From positions 1-64,000 of the forward strand of contig NZ_JBAWKA010000003.1 of assembly GCF_043876815.1 (NCBI RefSeq): DNA of 64,000 nucleotides, in the 5' to 3' direction. The stretch is from Gaetbulibacter_A sp043876815 (GTDB taxonomy: Bacteria; Bacteroidota; Bacteroidia; Flavobacteriales; Flavobacteriaceae). Below, piece by piece: positions 25,901 through 34,885 of this stretch (the stretch's first letter is position 1; each line of letters opens with the position of its first letter). Under the pieces are notes generated by a model that ran no database searches, was not told the DNA's origin, and worked only from the letters and a program-made list of their open reading frames with translations. The position numbers and the translations under genes are program-made.

Positions 25901-26515
25901 GATGCACGTAATAATTTCACAAAAGAAGATGTTGTTTTCAGCGGAAACAAAACACCTCAAGTATACGGTGGTTTTTCCACTACAGTGCGTTACAAAGGCT
26001 TCGATCTCACCGCGAATTTAAATTTTGCTGCTGATTTTGCATATAGATATGATACGAACAGATTAAATACTGGTGCAGGATCTTACAATGCTGATTTCTA
26101 TGGACTTGAGTTTAGCAACATCAGATTGGATAAAACATGGGGTAACCGTTGGAGAAACCCAGGTGATGAAAATATAACCAATGTACCAAGAATGTTCTAT
26201 GAGGGTCTAAACCCACGTACAGGAGAAAATGAACGTTCATTCTTTCAAGCCCGCCAGGATTTAATGTGGTCTTATTCCACGGTTAATACGCATAAAGGCG
26301 ATTATATAAGAGTACAAGATATCATTTTAGGATACACCTTCTCTGAAAAGCTTTTAAACACAACATTTTTGAATAATTTAAGACTTACAATGCAAGTCAC
26401 TAATCCGTTCTTATGGGTTTCAAATGACTTAGGCATAGATCCAACAATATCTACATCTCAGGCTGCTTATAGTAATCTAACAAGATTCACATTTGGATTA
26501 CGAGCTAACTTTTAA
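22916..26515 (+). CDS. SusC/RagA-type TonB-linked outer-membrane transporter with STN domain
   Basis: 1199 residues. A signal peptide (about 20-43, IFLLCTTVFSLTPETTFSQ) is followed by an STN domain (about 55-105) for signalling to the FecR anti-sigma, a carboxypeptidase-regulatory-like beta domain (about 133-210, ISGTITDEEGMPLAGVTILEKGT), the TonB plug (about 215-340, ending with the SusC hallmark LKDAAAASVWGARASNGV) and a C-terminal 22-strand barrel finishing at NLTRFTFGLRANF. Such proteins import oligosaccharides or peptides with a SusD-type lid using TonB energy. Here the surroundings hold no glycoside hydrolases but do hold a peptidase and thiol-disulfide proteins, which points to peptide-like cargo as in RagAB of Porphyromonas gingivalis; that is inference. 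It is 12 bp upstream of the SusD gene. Confidence 0.96.
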   Translation: MKIKLTNFRFLYRKRLHQLIMRMIIFLLCTTVFSLTPETTFSQEKVIINQDQTVSANEVFNIIQQQTNYHFIFPKRLFANAPAVLLEKGEISAINLLKKALQNSNLEFTIDDNNTILIKKVKPEQTRRQQKVNISGTITDEEGMPLAGVTILEKGTTNGVVTDFNGAYTITVRDDAILEYSYIGFVSATLNVGDLTYYTNVNIQLKEDVNDLAEVVVTGYQILSKERATGSFETVKESQLQQRPAATFLERIVGQVPGVNVSPATGKIEIRGRSTLLNGGDDVLIVVDGFPLTRQEDYNTINPEDIETLTVLKDAAAASVWGARASNGVIVITTKTGDKNKKLSVDYSSFVEFENKVNLDDLNFLDVNGEIDADLEFIEKNWIDPALLGSGIGSINDLHLAYVYRNGNAPDGTLWSQNTFDNYINNLRSREDVTKQLEKYLFRNAFRQTHNLTLSGGGERNTYFASISYTDYQAATIGDEDDRLTFNLRNTFDFSDKIKFTAGITTVLRTQKANGVDTGRLRELQAYDEIVDENGQYVQKYASYNPWLSQEREAIVGSPHTFNILEEQRNLDNSSQFLDLRADFKMDVELFDGFVVTPSFRYERGAGIADNYRNMSLPSHRNLINSFYKDGTYQIPVGSDYEREQEYYKGWTMRNTFNYDKTFGKHDITLFGGVEYNRRYRESDVNRAFGYNRQATLYVVYDEFDLFRRQITDFNNFSIDANIYRANNFQRVSNSDNRFVAYFANLGYTFNNKYLLNASYRVDQANIFGSDPDFRYKPLWSVGAGWKLSKESFMNNVDWVDNLTLRATYGLNGNTLVNASPYATASSRTNTYRNSYFFSRLFRPANPGLKWEETATQNYALDFGLFNNRLSGSIEYYKRISTDVYGSTSLDPTVGFTSALVNYASIENTGWEFQLSANIVDNQDFGWTIRGNFNSNDNVITDIESPFDTAQRLAQGLERAIGDPVNNFYSYNFAGLDANGEATFFDRNGVATHWADARNNFTKEDVVFSGNKTPQVYGGFSTTVRYKGFDLTANLNFAADFAYRYDTNRLNTGAGSYNADFYGLEFSNIRLDKTWGNRWRNPGDENITNVPRMFYEGLNPRTGENERSFFQARQDLMWSYSTVNTHKGDYIRVQDIILGYTFSEKLLNTTFLNNLRLTMQVTNPFLWVSNDLGIDPTISTSQAAYSNLTRFTFGLRANF

Positions 26516-26527
26516 AAATAAAAAATT

Positions 26528-27931
26528 ATGAAATTAAGTAAAATATACATATTAGTTTTTGTATTGGGGATGTTCTCTTGTCAGGACCCCGATGAGTTTC
26601 TGGATGTTATTCCTACAGGAACAACAATCCCATCAACGTTAGAAGATTTTAATAACCTTCTGAATACGCCTGATTACTTTTTTAATCGATCTAGAAATAT
26701 TGCACTTATGGATCCGGATGTGTTTATGAACGATCTAAGTTTTAGTACAATTTCAAATGACCTCATAGATGTTAATGCCTACACCTGGCAATCTGATTTA
26801 ACAGAGGAAGATCAAAGTGATAACGATTATATATCTATCTACAAATTCATTCATTTAAGCAATTTTATATTAAGCGAAATTGATGACGCAGACCTAGGGT
26901 CTTTCAATGAGGCTGACAGATCTAATATAAAAGGTGAAGCTTATGCGCAACGTGCCATGGAACTGTTCTTAGGAGTTACAGAATATGCTCCGGCATATGA
27001 CCCTAATAATAGAGATATTCCTGGAATACCAATTCCCCTAAATTTAGATTTACGGGCTGCTTACGGAAAGTCATCGCTAGGCCAAGTTTATGATCAGATA
27101 CTTTCAGATTTGAATAATGCATTAGAGCTATTCACTGATTCTTATCCAGATATTAATGTTGTTGGTAACTGGAGACCTGGCAGAGCTTCTGTTTATGGAT
27201 TATTAGCCGAAGTTCATTTACACATGGGTAATTTTGAAGAGGCCAAATTAAATTCTGACAAAGCTCTTGAACTTTATGACTTCTTACACGATTGGACGAC
27301 CTTCGAACTGGCGGATACAAGTAACATATATGCAGGTTATACAAATGATGATTACCAGTATAGAGATGGTAATACTGAGGCCATTTGGAATCGCTTTAAT
27401 AGAGAAGACTACGCGTTTAGTTCTTACCAATTATATCACCCTGATTTCGCACAATTATTTGATCAGGCGAATGATAGGAGATGGTACTTAAGAGCCACTC
27501 AAGAATCTCCTGGTGGAGAGGATTTAAGCCCGTATTACGTTTTCTTTTTTCCTAGAACACAAATAGGTCTAACGGTACCACGATTACTGTTAACCAATGC
27601 TGAAGCAAAAATTAGAACAAACGATGGGCCTGGAGCCATGGCGGCTTTAAATACATTATTAGAGAATAGGATAAGTAATTTCACACCTTTTGTTCATACG
27701 GATAATGCCACAACCTTGACTATCATTAAAAATGAAAGAAGAAAAGAGCTACATGGTTCTGGATTAAATCTATACGATTTAAAGCGATACCATGTTTACG
27801 GGGACAATATCCCAACGTTCACCAGAACAAATCCATTAACAGGCGAAACCTTTACTTTGGAACCGGGTAGCGAACATTATTACGTAAAAATACCACGCGC
27901 TGTGCGTAGTATCAATCCAAATTTAAATTAA
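26528..27931 (+). CDS. RagB/SusD family nutrient-uptake outer-membrane lipoprotein
   Basis: 467 residues with a lipoprotein signal (YILVFVLGMFSCQ, lipid-attached Cys near residue 18). The mature N-terminus (DPDEFLDVIPTGTTIPSTLEDFNNLLN) and the tetratricopeptide-like helices (GEAYAQRAMELFLGVTEYAPAYDP, GRASVYGLLAEVHLHMGNFEEAKLNSDKALELY) are typical of SusD, as is the C-terminal motif NERRKELHGSGLNLYDLKRY. It forms the surface lid on the SusC barrel and gives substrate specificity. It is slightly shorter than many SusD proteins (500-600 residues). It is 12 bp downstream of susC and is followed by a hairpin at 27943-27961. Confidence 0.95.
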   Translation: MKLSKIYILVFVLGMFSCQDPDEFLDVIPTGTTIPSTLEDFNNLLNTPDYFFNRSRNIALMDPDVFMNDLSFSTISNDLIDVNAYTWQSDLTEEDQSDNDYISIYKFIHLSNFILSEIDDADLGSFNEADRSNIKGEAYAQRAMELFLGVTEYAPAYDPNNRDIPGIPIPLNLDLRAAYGKSSLGQVYDQILSDLNNALELFTDSYPDINVVGNWRPGRASVYGLLAEVHLHMGNFEEAKLNSDKALELYDFLHDWTTFELADTSNIYAGYTNDDYQYRDGNTEAIWNRFNREDYAFSSYQLYHPDFAQLFDQANDRRWYLRATQESPGGEDLSPYYVFFFPRTQIGLTVPRLLLTNAEAKIRTNDGPGAMAALNTLLENRISNFTPFVHTDNATTLTIIKNERRKELHGSGLNLYDLKRYHVYGDNIPTFTRTNPLTGETFTLEPGSEHYYVKIPRAVRSINPNLN

Positions 27932-27942
27932 CACTTAACTCC

Positions 27943-27961
27943 TGTATGACAAAGTCATACA
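27943..27961 (+). promoter_or_regulatory. Compact hairpin between susD and the next lipoprotein gene
   Basis: Perfect 8-bp arms tgtatgac and gtcataca around a three-base loop (aaa) in the 49-bp gap after susD. There is no T-run, so it is unlikely to be a strong terminator. A stabilising or processing hairpin that adjusts expression of the following lipoprotein is possible. Confidence 0.45.
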
Positions 27962-27980
27962 TAACATAAAACATATAGAA

Positions 27981-28961
27981 ATGAAAAAATTAATATTAAT
28001 ATTAATGGTGATCTCATTTGTGCCATTTTTAAATTCTTGTGAGGAAGATGTTCTGGATGTTAAACAACCCGAAGCTTATAATCCTACATGGATGGAAAAT
28101 GCGACACTGACATTTTCCCCACAAGGAGAAAGTAAAAATTTTGTTTATAAAATCAACAATGGTACGGGAGAGGAATTTTGGGGAACCACAGAACTGACGT
28201 TCAACGTGACCTTCGAATCTGAATCTACAACTATTGAAAACATAGCCAAGATTGATTTTTATGCCTTCGCAGAAGAAAAGATAGGTGAGGACTACAATTA
28301 TATTGGTGGTAGTACAGGAAAACTTTTAACTAGCGTTTCCAATCCAGCAAAAACATTTGATATCGTTATTTCTAAGGATATGATCTACAACCTTTTTGAA
28401 AGTGAATTTTCTTCCACAACAAGAACAGATGTTAACACGGGTGATCTGTACGAACTCAAATGGGTTATTACAGGCAAAGATGGGAACATAGTTGACACCA
28501 GAAGAGATTGCTTTGGTGTGGGTTGTACCTATGCCTTTGAGGCCGAATTAGCTATTGTAGATACATGGATAGGTGTATTTGATTACAAATGGATCGAAGT
28601 AGGAACGGGTACAGTTCGTTATTCACATGCAAAGATTAATGTGGGTTCTACAGGAACAGTAGAATTTGTGCCAGGGGCTAATGAAGGCGAATATGACTGT
28701 CTTGACATGTCATTCGGAGGTGCTTATGGCGGTCCGAGAGGTGGGACTTTAAAATTCGACGCTTCTAACAACGTCCTTACGATCATTTCAGCAGAGTCTT
28801 ATTACGATAGTGAATGGGAAGTCGTTAGTGCTACAGACGATGTTTTAACCCTTTATTGGACCAATAGATTTACTGCCTTATATTCAGAATACGGCACTAT
28901 TGAGATCAGAAGGTCTGATGGACTGCAGTGGCCAGTACCTCTATCAATTGTTAAACTTTAA
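27981..28961 (+). CDS. Surface-type lipoprotein of the SusCD locus, unknown family
   Basis: 326 residues with a lipoprotein signal (ISFVPFLNSCEED, Cys near residue 20; the acidic EED after the Cys resembles the surface-export signal of Bacteroidota lipoproteins). The mature part is beta-rich with no enzyme motif I know. One short segment has two close cysteines (DCFGVGC, near residues 177-181). It follows susD by 49 bp, the position where SusE/SusF-type or other surface substrate-binding lipoproteins are usually found, so an accessory ligand-binding role is plausible. The gene is closed by a strong terminator at 28974-29010. Confidence 0.7.
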   Translation: MKKLILILMVISFVPFLNSCEEDVLDVKQPEAYNPTWMENATLTFSPQGESKNFVYKINNGTGEEFWGTTELTFNVTFESESTTIENIAKIDFYAFAEEKIGEDYNYIGGSTGKLLTSVSNPAKTFDIVISKDMIYNLFESEFSSTTRTDVNTGDLYELKWVITGKDGNIVDTRRDCFGVGCTYAFEAELAIVDTWIGVFDYKWIEVGTGTVRYSHAKINVGSTGTVEFVPGANEGEYDCLDMSFGGAYGGPRGGTLKFDASNNVLTIISAESYYDSEWEVVSATDDVLTLYWTNRFTALYSEYGTIEIRRSDGLQWPVPLSIVKL

Positions 28962-28973
28962 TTCTTAAGGCTA

Positions 28974-29010
28974 GAAAAAAGGAGGTTCGGTTTTTAACCC
29001 TCCTTTTTTC
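28974..29010 (+). terminator. Rho-independent terminator after the SusCD lipoprotein gene
   Basis: An aaaaaaggagg arm pairs with cctcctttttt (one extra C near the loop), with a loop around cggtttttaa. The A-run/T-run flanks allow termination on both strands. It separates the sigma-SusCD unit from the thioredoxin-like genes. Confidence 0.85.
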
Positions 29011-29036
29011 TTGTCTCATTAAAAACACTATAGAAA

Positions 29037-30248
29037 ATGAAAAATTTAATTCGCTTATTTATCCTTCTTTTTTTCATTACATCGATATATCAATGTAAAT
29101 CTGAAGGAGATTCTCAACCAACAGAAACATCAAACACTTTTACCATGTCTGTCGATCTTAAAGGTTTAGACGAGGATTATTTGATATACTGGGAAAAGGA
29201 TAACAAATACCCAAATGGCCTTAGAGTTGATACCCTTAGGGTAACTAATGGAAAGTTCACGTTTACCGATTCCTTAACAGGATATAAAATATATTATTTG
29301 GCCGTTACAAAGCCTAGATCCTGGACAACCGTTTATAATGGTAAGGAATATTCTTCTAGCACAAAGGCAGATGTAAACAGACTATGGTTTATTGGTTATC
29401 CGGGAGCGACTATTACATGTACAGGTGAAGTTAAAGACTATAGCGTGGAAGCTCAACTTTCAGATGAGAAAGGCGTGAACAACGATTTATCGAAAATCCA
29501 TTTGCAAACATTCCCTTTAATCGATAAGGCACACGCGTTATCTGTTAGAACTTACAAAGAAAAATTAAATGAAAGTGTTTTAGGTCAATTAAGAGACTCT
29601 ATCCAAGCACTGCGAAAAAAAGCTATTGAACTCAAAAAGGAATTTATTAGTAATAACCCTAAATCTATAGCAGCTACTTATATATTTCGTGATGCCTACT
29701 ACCGAAAATACTTTGATCACAAAGAGGCTAAACAACTATTTAACAGCTTAGATAGTGAAATTTTGGCGGGAACTTCTTTTTACGATGAGATAAAAAATCG
29801 ATTAGAAGCTGTTGAAAGAACAATGATTGGTATGCAAGCCCCTGAATTAAGCACGAAAAACACCTATGATGGTTCAGATTTTGATTTATCATCTTTAAAA
29901 GGGAATTACGTTCTTTTGGATTATTGGGGGCTATGGTGCGGGCCATGTATGGCGGAAATCCCAAAAATTAAAGAATATGCCGATAAATATTCCGAAAAGA
30001 ATTTTGTAGTGGTCGGGATCAATTCTGGAGATGCAACAAGCAAATGGAAAAAGGCTATTGAAGACCGTGATTACAGTTGGACACACGTACAAACTACCAA
30101 CGAAAACGATCTCTTAATACCTTTTAATGTTAATTCTTTTCCAACAAAAATATTAATAGATCCTGAAGGTAAAATAATCTATAGTTCGAAAAATCAAGAA
30201 AAAGTTGATATGTATCAAATGATAGACAACATTTTCTCAAAATCCTAA
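29037..30248 (+). CDS. TlpA-like thioredoxin-fold lipoprotein with DUF4369-type N-terminal domain
   Basis: 403 residues with an N-terminal lipoprotein-like signal (LFILLFFITSIYQC, Cys near residue 20). An N-terminal beta domain (about 35-150, FTMSVDLKGLDEDYLIYWEKD...LRVTNGKFTFTDSL) matches the DUF4369 type often found in front of thioredoxin domains in Bacteroidota. A helical linker leads to a TlpA/thioredoxin domain (about 278-403) with the active site WCGPC (Cys301, Cys304), FPTKILIDPEGKI and the cis-Pro motif. It should reduce or isomerise disulfides outside the cytoplasm. It lies between two terminators, so it is probably transcribed on its own, immediately after the SusCD unit. Confidence 0.9.
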   Translation: MKNLIRLFILLFFITSIYQCKSEGDSQPTETSNTFTMSVDLKGLDEDYLIYWEKDNKYPNGLRVDTLRVTNGKFTFTDSLTGYKIYYLAVTKPRSWTTVYNGKEYSSSTKADVNRLWFIGYPGATITCTGEVKDYSVEAQLSDEKGVNNDLSKIHLQTFPLIDKAHALSVRTYKEKLNESVLGQLRDSIQALRKKAIELKKEFISNNPKSIAATYIFRDAYYRKYFDHKEAKQLFNSLDSEILAGTSFYDEIKNRLEAVERTMIGMQAPELSTKNTYDGSDFDLSSLKGNYVLLDYWGLWCGPCMAEIPKIKEYADKYSEKNFVVVGINSGDATSKWKKAIEDRDYSWTHVQTTNENDLLIPFNVNSFPTKILIDPEGKIIYSSKNQEKVDMYQMIDNIFSKS

Positions 30249-30299
30249 GTAATTGAGTTAGTTTTTTGAATATTTCATATTGAGTAAATGGAGTATGCT

Positions 30300-30334
30300 A
30301 ATTGGGCAATTCAAAAAAATTGCCCAATTTTTTT
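30300..30334 (+). terminator. Rho-independent terminator after the first TlpA-like gene
   Basis: Perfect 12-bp arms aattgggcaatt and aattgcccaatt with a short A-rich loop, followed by a run of T. Confidence 0.9.
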
Positions 30335-30455
30335 ACTATAAAATGTTCAAAAAACGATATAGATAGGATATCTAGACACCTATTGAAAATAATTAAATAA
30401 GACATTCCTTCCTTCTCAAGCAGTGATCGAAGTAACACACAAAACACATATTATT

Positions 30456-31835
30456 ATGAAAAAAATATCACTAATCCTGATTCTTCTCATTCTTACAGCC
30501 TGTAAGGAGACTACACCAGAGTATGCTCTAATAAAAGGGCAAATAAACAACAATGAAGCTATCAGCAACCTCTCCTTAACAAATAATGATCGGGATTTTA
30601 AATATGAAATCACTTTAATGGCGGATGGACGCTTTCGAGATTCGCTTGCCATTGAACCTGGCTTATATACCCTGTCTGCGGGGCGCCGAAAATCAACCCA
30701 AATAGTATTCTTTAAAGGCGATAACCTGACGATAACCTGTGATGCTAATGATTTTGAAGGCTCCTTGACATTTCACGGGAAAGGTTCCTCAGAAAACTAT
30801 GAACTTCAAACTATTAATAAAAGTATACAGGCCTATGAAAAAGAAAGACCCAAAGACTATTTGCTTGGAGAAACAGACTTTAAAAATTTGGTTCTTAAGC
30901 AACAAAATGAGCTATTGTCATTGTTAAATAGTTCCCACGAGCTCAATCCTTTATTTAAAACCAAGTTGACGCGCCATCTAAAATACTGGCGCCTTAATAG
31001 TTTTTCATATTATCCTGTCAATCACAGATATTATGCCAAGGACCCAGATTTTAATGTATCCGACGATTTTTTAGAAGAAACAGATCATTTAGATTATGAA
31101 CGCGATGACGATTATAAAGAATCGAAGTATTACCAAAGTTTAGTGAGCAGAAGGCATTGGGAAAATATTGATAGCCTCTTAAACATTGGAAAACTTACTA
31201 AAGCGATGGCCCGAATTGAGGCAGCAAATTTGTTTAAAACAGAATTTATCCGTAATGCTCTATTACGCCAAACCATTATGGGTATATTGATTTCAGAGAA
31301 CACCTTCAAACCAAGCTTGGAGGCCTACATGAAATTATCTACTAACCAAGATCATAAAAAAAAGGTAGCACAAAAATATCAGGAGGTAAAATCATTAGAA
31401 AAAGGAAATCTATCGCCTAAGTTTGTGAATTATGAAAATTATAAGGGAGGTGTAACATCCCTCGACCAATTAAATGGAAAATATGTTTATATCGATGTTT
31501 GGGCAACATGGTGCGGACCCTGTAAGGCTGAGATACCTTTTTTAAAGGAAGTGGAAAAAAAATACCATGGCAACAAAAACATTGAATTTGTAAGCATTTC
31601 GGTAGATAAGCAGAAAGATTACGATAAATGGAGGACCATGATAAAGGAAAAAGAGCTGAGTGGTGTTCAATTAATTGCCGACAATGCATTTAATTCCGAC
31701 TTTGTAAAATCCTATCAAATAAGAGGTATTCCTCAATTCATTTTAATAGACCCGCAAGGTAATATTGTAAATCGAAGTGCGCCTCGGCCTTCCTCACCGG
31801 ATCTGATCGATTTATTCAATGATTTAAATATTTAA
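30456..31835 (+). CDS. Second TlpA-like thioredoxin-fold lipoprotein
   Basis: 459 residues from the ATG at 30456; an in-frame GTG at 30423 would add eleven residues in front of a clear lipoprotein signal (ISLILILLILTAC), so the downstream start is preferred. The N-terminal beta region (about 20-110) is DUF4369-like, the middle is helical, and the C-terminal TlpA/thioredoxin domain (about 325-459) carries WCGPC (Cys353, Cys356), IEFVSISVDKQKDYDKW and the cis-Pro motif GIPQFILIDPQG. Same predicted role as the preceding gene, disulfide reduction in the periplasm or at the surface, but the two sequences are well diverged. It is bracketed by terminators at 30300 and 31967, so it is an independent unit. 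Confidence 0.9.
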   Translation: MKKISLILILLILTACKETTPEYALIKGQINNNEAISNLSLTNNDRDFKYEITLMADGRFRDSLAIEPGLYTLSAGRRKSTQIVFFKGDNLTITCDANDFEGSLTFHGKGSSENYELQTINKSIQAYEKERPKDYLLGETDFKNLVLKQQNELLSLLNSSHELNPLFKTKLTRHLKYWRLNSFSYYPVNHRYYAKDPDFNVSDDFLEETDHLDYERDDDYKESKYYQSLVSRRHWENIDSLLNIGKLTKAMARIEAANLFKTEFIRNALLRQTIMGILISENTFKPSLEAYMKLSTNQDHKKKVAQKYQEVKSLEKGNLSPKFVNYENYKGGVTSLDQLNGKYVYIDVWATWCGPCKAEIPFLKEVEKKYHGNKNIEFVSISVDKQKDYDKWRTMIKEKELSGVQLIADNAFNSDFVKSYQIRGIPQFILIDPQGNIVNRSAPRPSSPDLIDLFNDLNI

Positions 31836-31966
31836 GCTATCTATAGGTCTAAATTTTAACATTTTATTAATAGGGGCAAGCCGATTATAAAGCAACTAGG
31901 AATAAAAAGATCCACTACTAAGTTTTTCATATTTGAATTAGTCACTCTATTATGAAGAATTAGCAG

Positions 31967-31995
31967 AAGGGCTGTCTTAAAAAACAGCCCTTTTT
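31967..31995 (+). terminator. Rho-independent terminator after the second TlpA-like gene
   Basis: Arms aagggctgt and acagccctt around an A-rich loop, followed by T-rich sequence. It separates the thioredoxin gene from the M16 peptidase operon. Confidence 0.9.
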
Positions 31996-32053
31996 ACTAA
32001 AATAAATTAGGGTTAGAGGAAATTAGAAGTTCAATTTAAACACAAAACATCTT

Positions 32054-34861
32054 ATGAAGCGTTACATTATTGTTATTATTCTTAGCCTAGCTTTTAACAT
32101 AAAGGCAGGCGCGCAAACCATTGATCTTGGGAGTGCACTACCTGTAGACCAATCAATTAAAAAGGGCGTACTTCCAAATGGCCTAACCTATTATATAAAA
32201 ACCACCGACGTTGTAAACGACGCGGCGAGCTATTACATCATCCAAAATGTAGGTTCAGTTCTGGAAAATGAAGATCAACAAGGACTTGCACATTTTCTCG
32301 AACACATGGCGTTTAATGGCACTGAGCATTTTCCTGGAAAGGGTGTTTTAAATACCCTCCAGAAACACGGTGCCGTTTTTGGAAAGGATATTAATGCTTA
32401 CACCAGTTTTGATGAGACCGTTTACAATTTAAATAACATCCCTACTAAAGATGGTTTGGTTGACACCTGTTTAACCATTCTAAAAGATTGGTCTAATTAT
32501 TTACTCTTAACCGATGAGGAAATCGACGCTGAGCGTGGAGTTATTAAAGAAGAATGGCGTACACGCCAAAGTGGGCAGATGCGTTTATTTAAAACTAGTT
32601 TACCAATTAAATATAATAATTCAAAATACGCCGACAGATTACCAATAGGATTAATGGATATTGTAGAAAATTTTGATTATCAAACCCTTAGAGATTTCTA
32701 CCACGACTGGTACAGAACCGATCTGCAGGCTATTGCTATTATTGGTGATGTTGATGTAGCAGAAATAGAAAATAAGATCAAGGCTCAATTTTCTGAAATA
32801 CCTGAAGTTAAAAACCCAAAGGAACGTATTGTGATTCATATTCCTGAAAATGAGGACATGCTATATAGTTTAGGTACAGACCCCGAAGTATCAACGGCTT
32901 CTTTGGAATTTGGTATCCGACATGAAAGATCCTTAGAACCAGAAACGGTTGCGGACCTAAAGCGTTCCCTACTGGAGTCTATGGCGGTAAGTTTACTATA
33001 TGAAAGAGTTTTGGAGAGCTCACGAGAACCAGAAGCCAGCTTTTTAGCTGCAAGAATGGGCTACGGGCAATTGGCCAGAACATCCAACGCTTTTAGTTTG
33101 AGAATTTTTCCAAAACCTGACCAACAAAAAGAGGCTTTTAAAGAGGTCTTGACGGAAGTGGTTAAAGCCGTGAAATATGGCTACTTGCCCTCTGAGTTAG
33201 ATCGGGCCATTGCTAAATTTACAAGCTCCTATGAGAACCAAATAGCTAAAAGGAACGATATGAATCATGCGCTCATTGAGAGAACTATTCAAAATGATTT
33301 CTTGAACAACCGTACCATGACTGATATTGAAAAAGAATACAACCTTGCCAAGGAGATATTCAAAGGAATTAGCACGATGGAGTTGCATGCTACAATAAAA
33401 AGATTATATACTAAAAAGAACAGATACCTGAATGTAACCGGTGTAGAAAATCAGGAAAATTTAACCGAGGATCAGGCAAAGCAAATTATTTTGGAAGTTG
33501 AAAATGATACAAGCTTAAAACCTTACACTGAAGCGCTAGCTGGCAAATCATTGGTATCAGACCTTCAAATAGAACCAGGAAAGATTTTAAAAACGACAAT
33601 TAATGAGGACATAGGGGCGACAACCTTTTATTTAAGTAACGGAATTAAAGTCCATTACAAATTTGTTGATAAAGAAAAGGATAAAGTTTATTTAAATGCC
33701 CTGAGTTATGGTGGAAAATCATTGCTAAATGATCAAGATCTACCTTCCGCAGAGGTTTTAGAGGACCTCGTTCGAATGTCTGGCTTAGGTGATTTTTCAG
33801 CAACCGATCTGCAAAAAATTCTAGCAGGTAAAACGGCTAATGTTAGCATCAATTTGGAACAAATAAATGAGTCGCTTTTTGGGAATTCAAACACCAAAGA
33901 TGTTGAGACCATGTTGCAGTTGGCACATGTCTATTTTGTTAAACCTCGTTTTGACGAATCGGCTTTCCAAGTATTAAAAAGCAATATGAACAATTACCTC
34001 ATCAGAAGAAGTAAAAATATTGGTGAAAAAATGCGAGATAGTTTAACGGTTTCGCTATTTGGAAATAATAATCCGAAAGAGCGCATCTTTAACCAGGAAT
34101 ATATAAACGATATTTCTTTCGAAAAAATAAGAGCTATTTATATGAATCGTTTTGGCGATGCCTCCGATTTCGAGTTCTTTATTGTTGGTGACCTTAGCGA
34201 ACAACAATTAAAGCCACTTCTGGAGAAATATGTTGCGAGTTTAACAACGAAGAACACCAGAGAAACCTTTAAGAATAACGGATCAGAATGGGTTTCTGAT
34301 AACATAGATAAAGCCATTTATTTGACTATGGAGGATCCTAAGGCAACCATAAATATTGTTCATAAAAAGGAGATGCCTTACTCAAAAAGTAATGAAATAT
34401 ATACGGAGGCACTTGGCGACATTTTGCAATTACGAATTAACGAAACTGTAAGAGAAGCTGAAGGCGGGGCCTACAGCCCAAGAGCTATGGCGTATTTTTT
34501 AAGAGAACCAAAATCTCAGGTTTATATTTCCTTTAGGTTTGATTGTAACCCTGATATGGCCGACAAATTAGTTGATATTGTAAATTCAGAATTACAAAAA
34601 ATAGCACAGGGTGAAATCAGTGATGCCGATCTAGATAAAACGCGGGTTAATTTTATTAAAGAACGCCAGCAAGCGAAGGATAAAAACGAATATGAACTTC
34701 AAGTTCTCACAGCCTACTTTAGATACAACGAAAATATGAATGACCCAAAAGACTTCGAAAATATAGTGAAGACCATGTCTAAAAAGGACATTCAAAATAT
34801 CGCAAAACAAGCGCTTGAAAATGGAAAATCCTATGAGGTTGTTTTCAAACCAAAACAGTAA
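32054..34861 (+). CDS. M16 family zinc metallopeptidase (insulinase/pitrilysin type), secreted
   Basis: 935 residues with a signal peptide (IVIILSLAFNIKAGAQ). The inverted zinc motif HFLEH (His80, Glu83, His84) lies in GLAHFLEHMAFNGTEHFPGKG, with a downstream glutamate-rich helix (LTDEEIDAERGVIKEEWR) that supplies the third zinc ligand. The repeated M16 domains (about 40-240, 240-450, 530-700 and 710-925) match the full-length, two-half pitrilysin organisation typical of Bacteroidota. These enzymes form a closed chamber and degrade peptides rather than folded proteins. Next to a SusCD importer and thiol-disulfide proteins, a role in digesting imported peptides in the periplasm is likely but not proven. 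It is the first gene of an operon with the DsbD-like (24 bp) and PLP-enzyme genes. Confidence 0.94.
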   Translation: MKRYIIVIILSLAFNIKAGAQTIDLGSALPVDQSIKKGVLPNGLTYYIKTTDVVNDAASYYIIQNVGSVLENEDQQGLAHFLEHMAFNGTEHFPGKGVLNTLQKHGAVFGKDINAYTSFDETVYNLNNIPTKDGLVDTCLTILKDWSNYLLLTDEEIDAERGVIKEEWRTRQSGQMRLFKTSLPIKYNNSKYADRLPIGLMDIVENFDYQTLRDFYHDWYRTDLQAIAIIGDVDVAEIENKIKAQFSEIPEVKNPKERIVIHIPENEDMLYSLGTDPEVSTASLEFGIRHERSLEPETVADLKRSLLESMAVSLLYERVLESSREPEASFLAARMGYGQLARTSNAFSLRIFPKPDQQKEAFKEVLTEVVKAVKYGYLPSELDRAIAKFTSSYENQIAKRNDMNHALIERTIQNDFLNNRTMTDIEKEYNLAKEIFKGISTMELHATIKRLYTKKNRYLNVTGVENQENLTEDQAKQIILEVENDTSLKPYTEALAGKSLVSDLQIEPGKILKTTINEDIGATTFYLSNGIKVHYKFVDKEKDKVYLNALSYGGKSLLNDQDLPSAEVLEDLVRMSGLGDFSATDLQKILAGKTANVSINLEQINESLFGNSNTKDVETMLQLAHVYFVKPRFDESAFQVLKSNMNNYLIRRSKNIGEKMRDSLTVSLFGNNNPKERIFNQEYINDISFEKIRAIYMNRFGDASDFEFFIVGDLSEQQLKPLLEKYVASLTTKNTRETFKNNGSEWVSDNIDKAIYLTMEDPKATINIVHKKEMPYSKSNEIYTEALGDILQLRINETVREAEGGAYSPRAMAYFLREPKSQVYISFRFDCNPDMADKLVDIVNSELQKIAQGEISDADLDKTRVNFIKERQQAKDKNEYELQVLTAYFRYNENMNDPKDFENIVKTMSKKDIQNIAKQALENGKSYEVVFKPKQ

Positions 34862-34885
34862 TTACAGTAAAAAAAGCTAATCATT

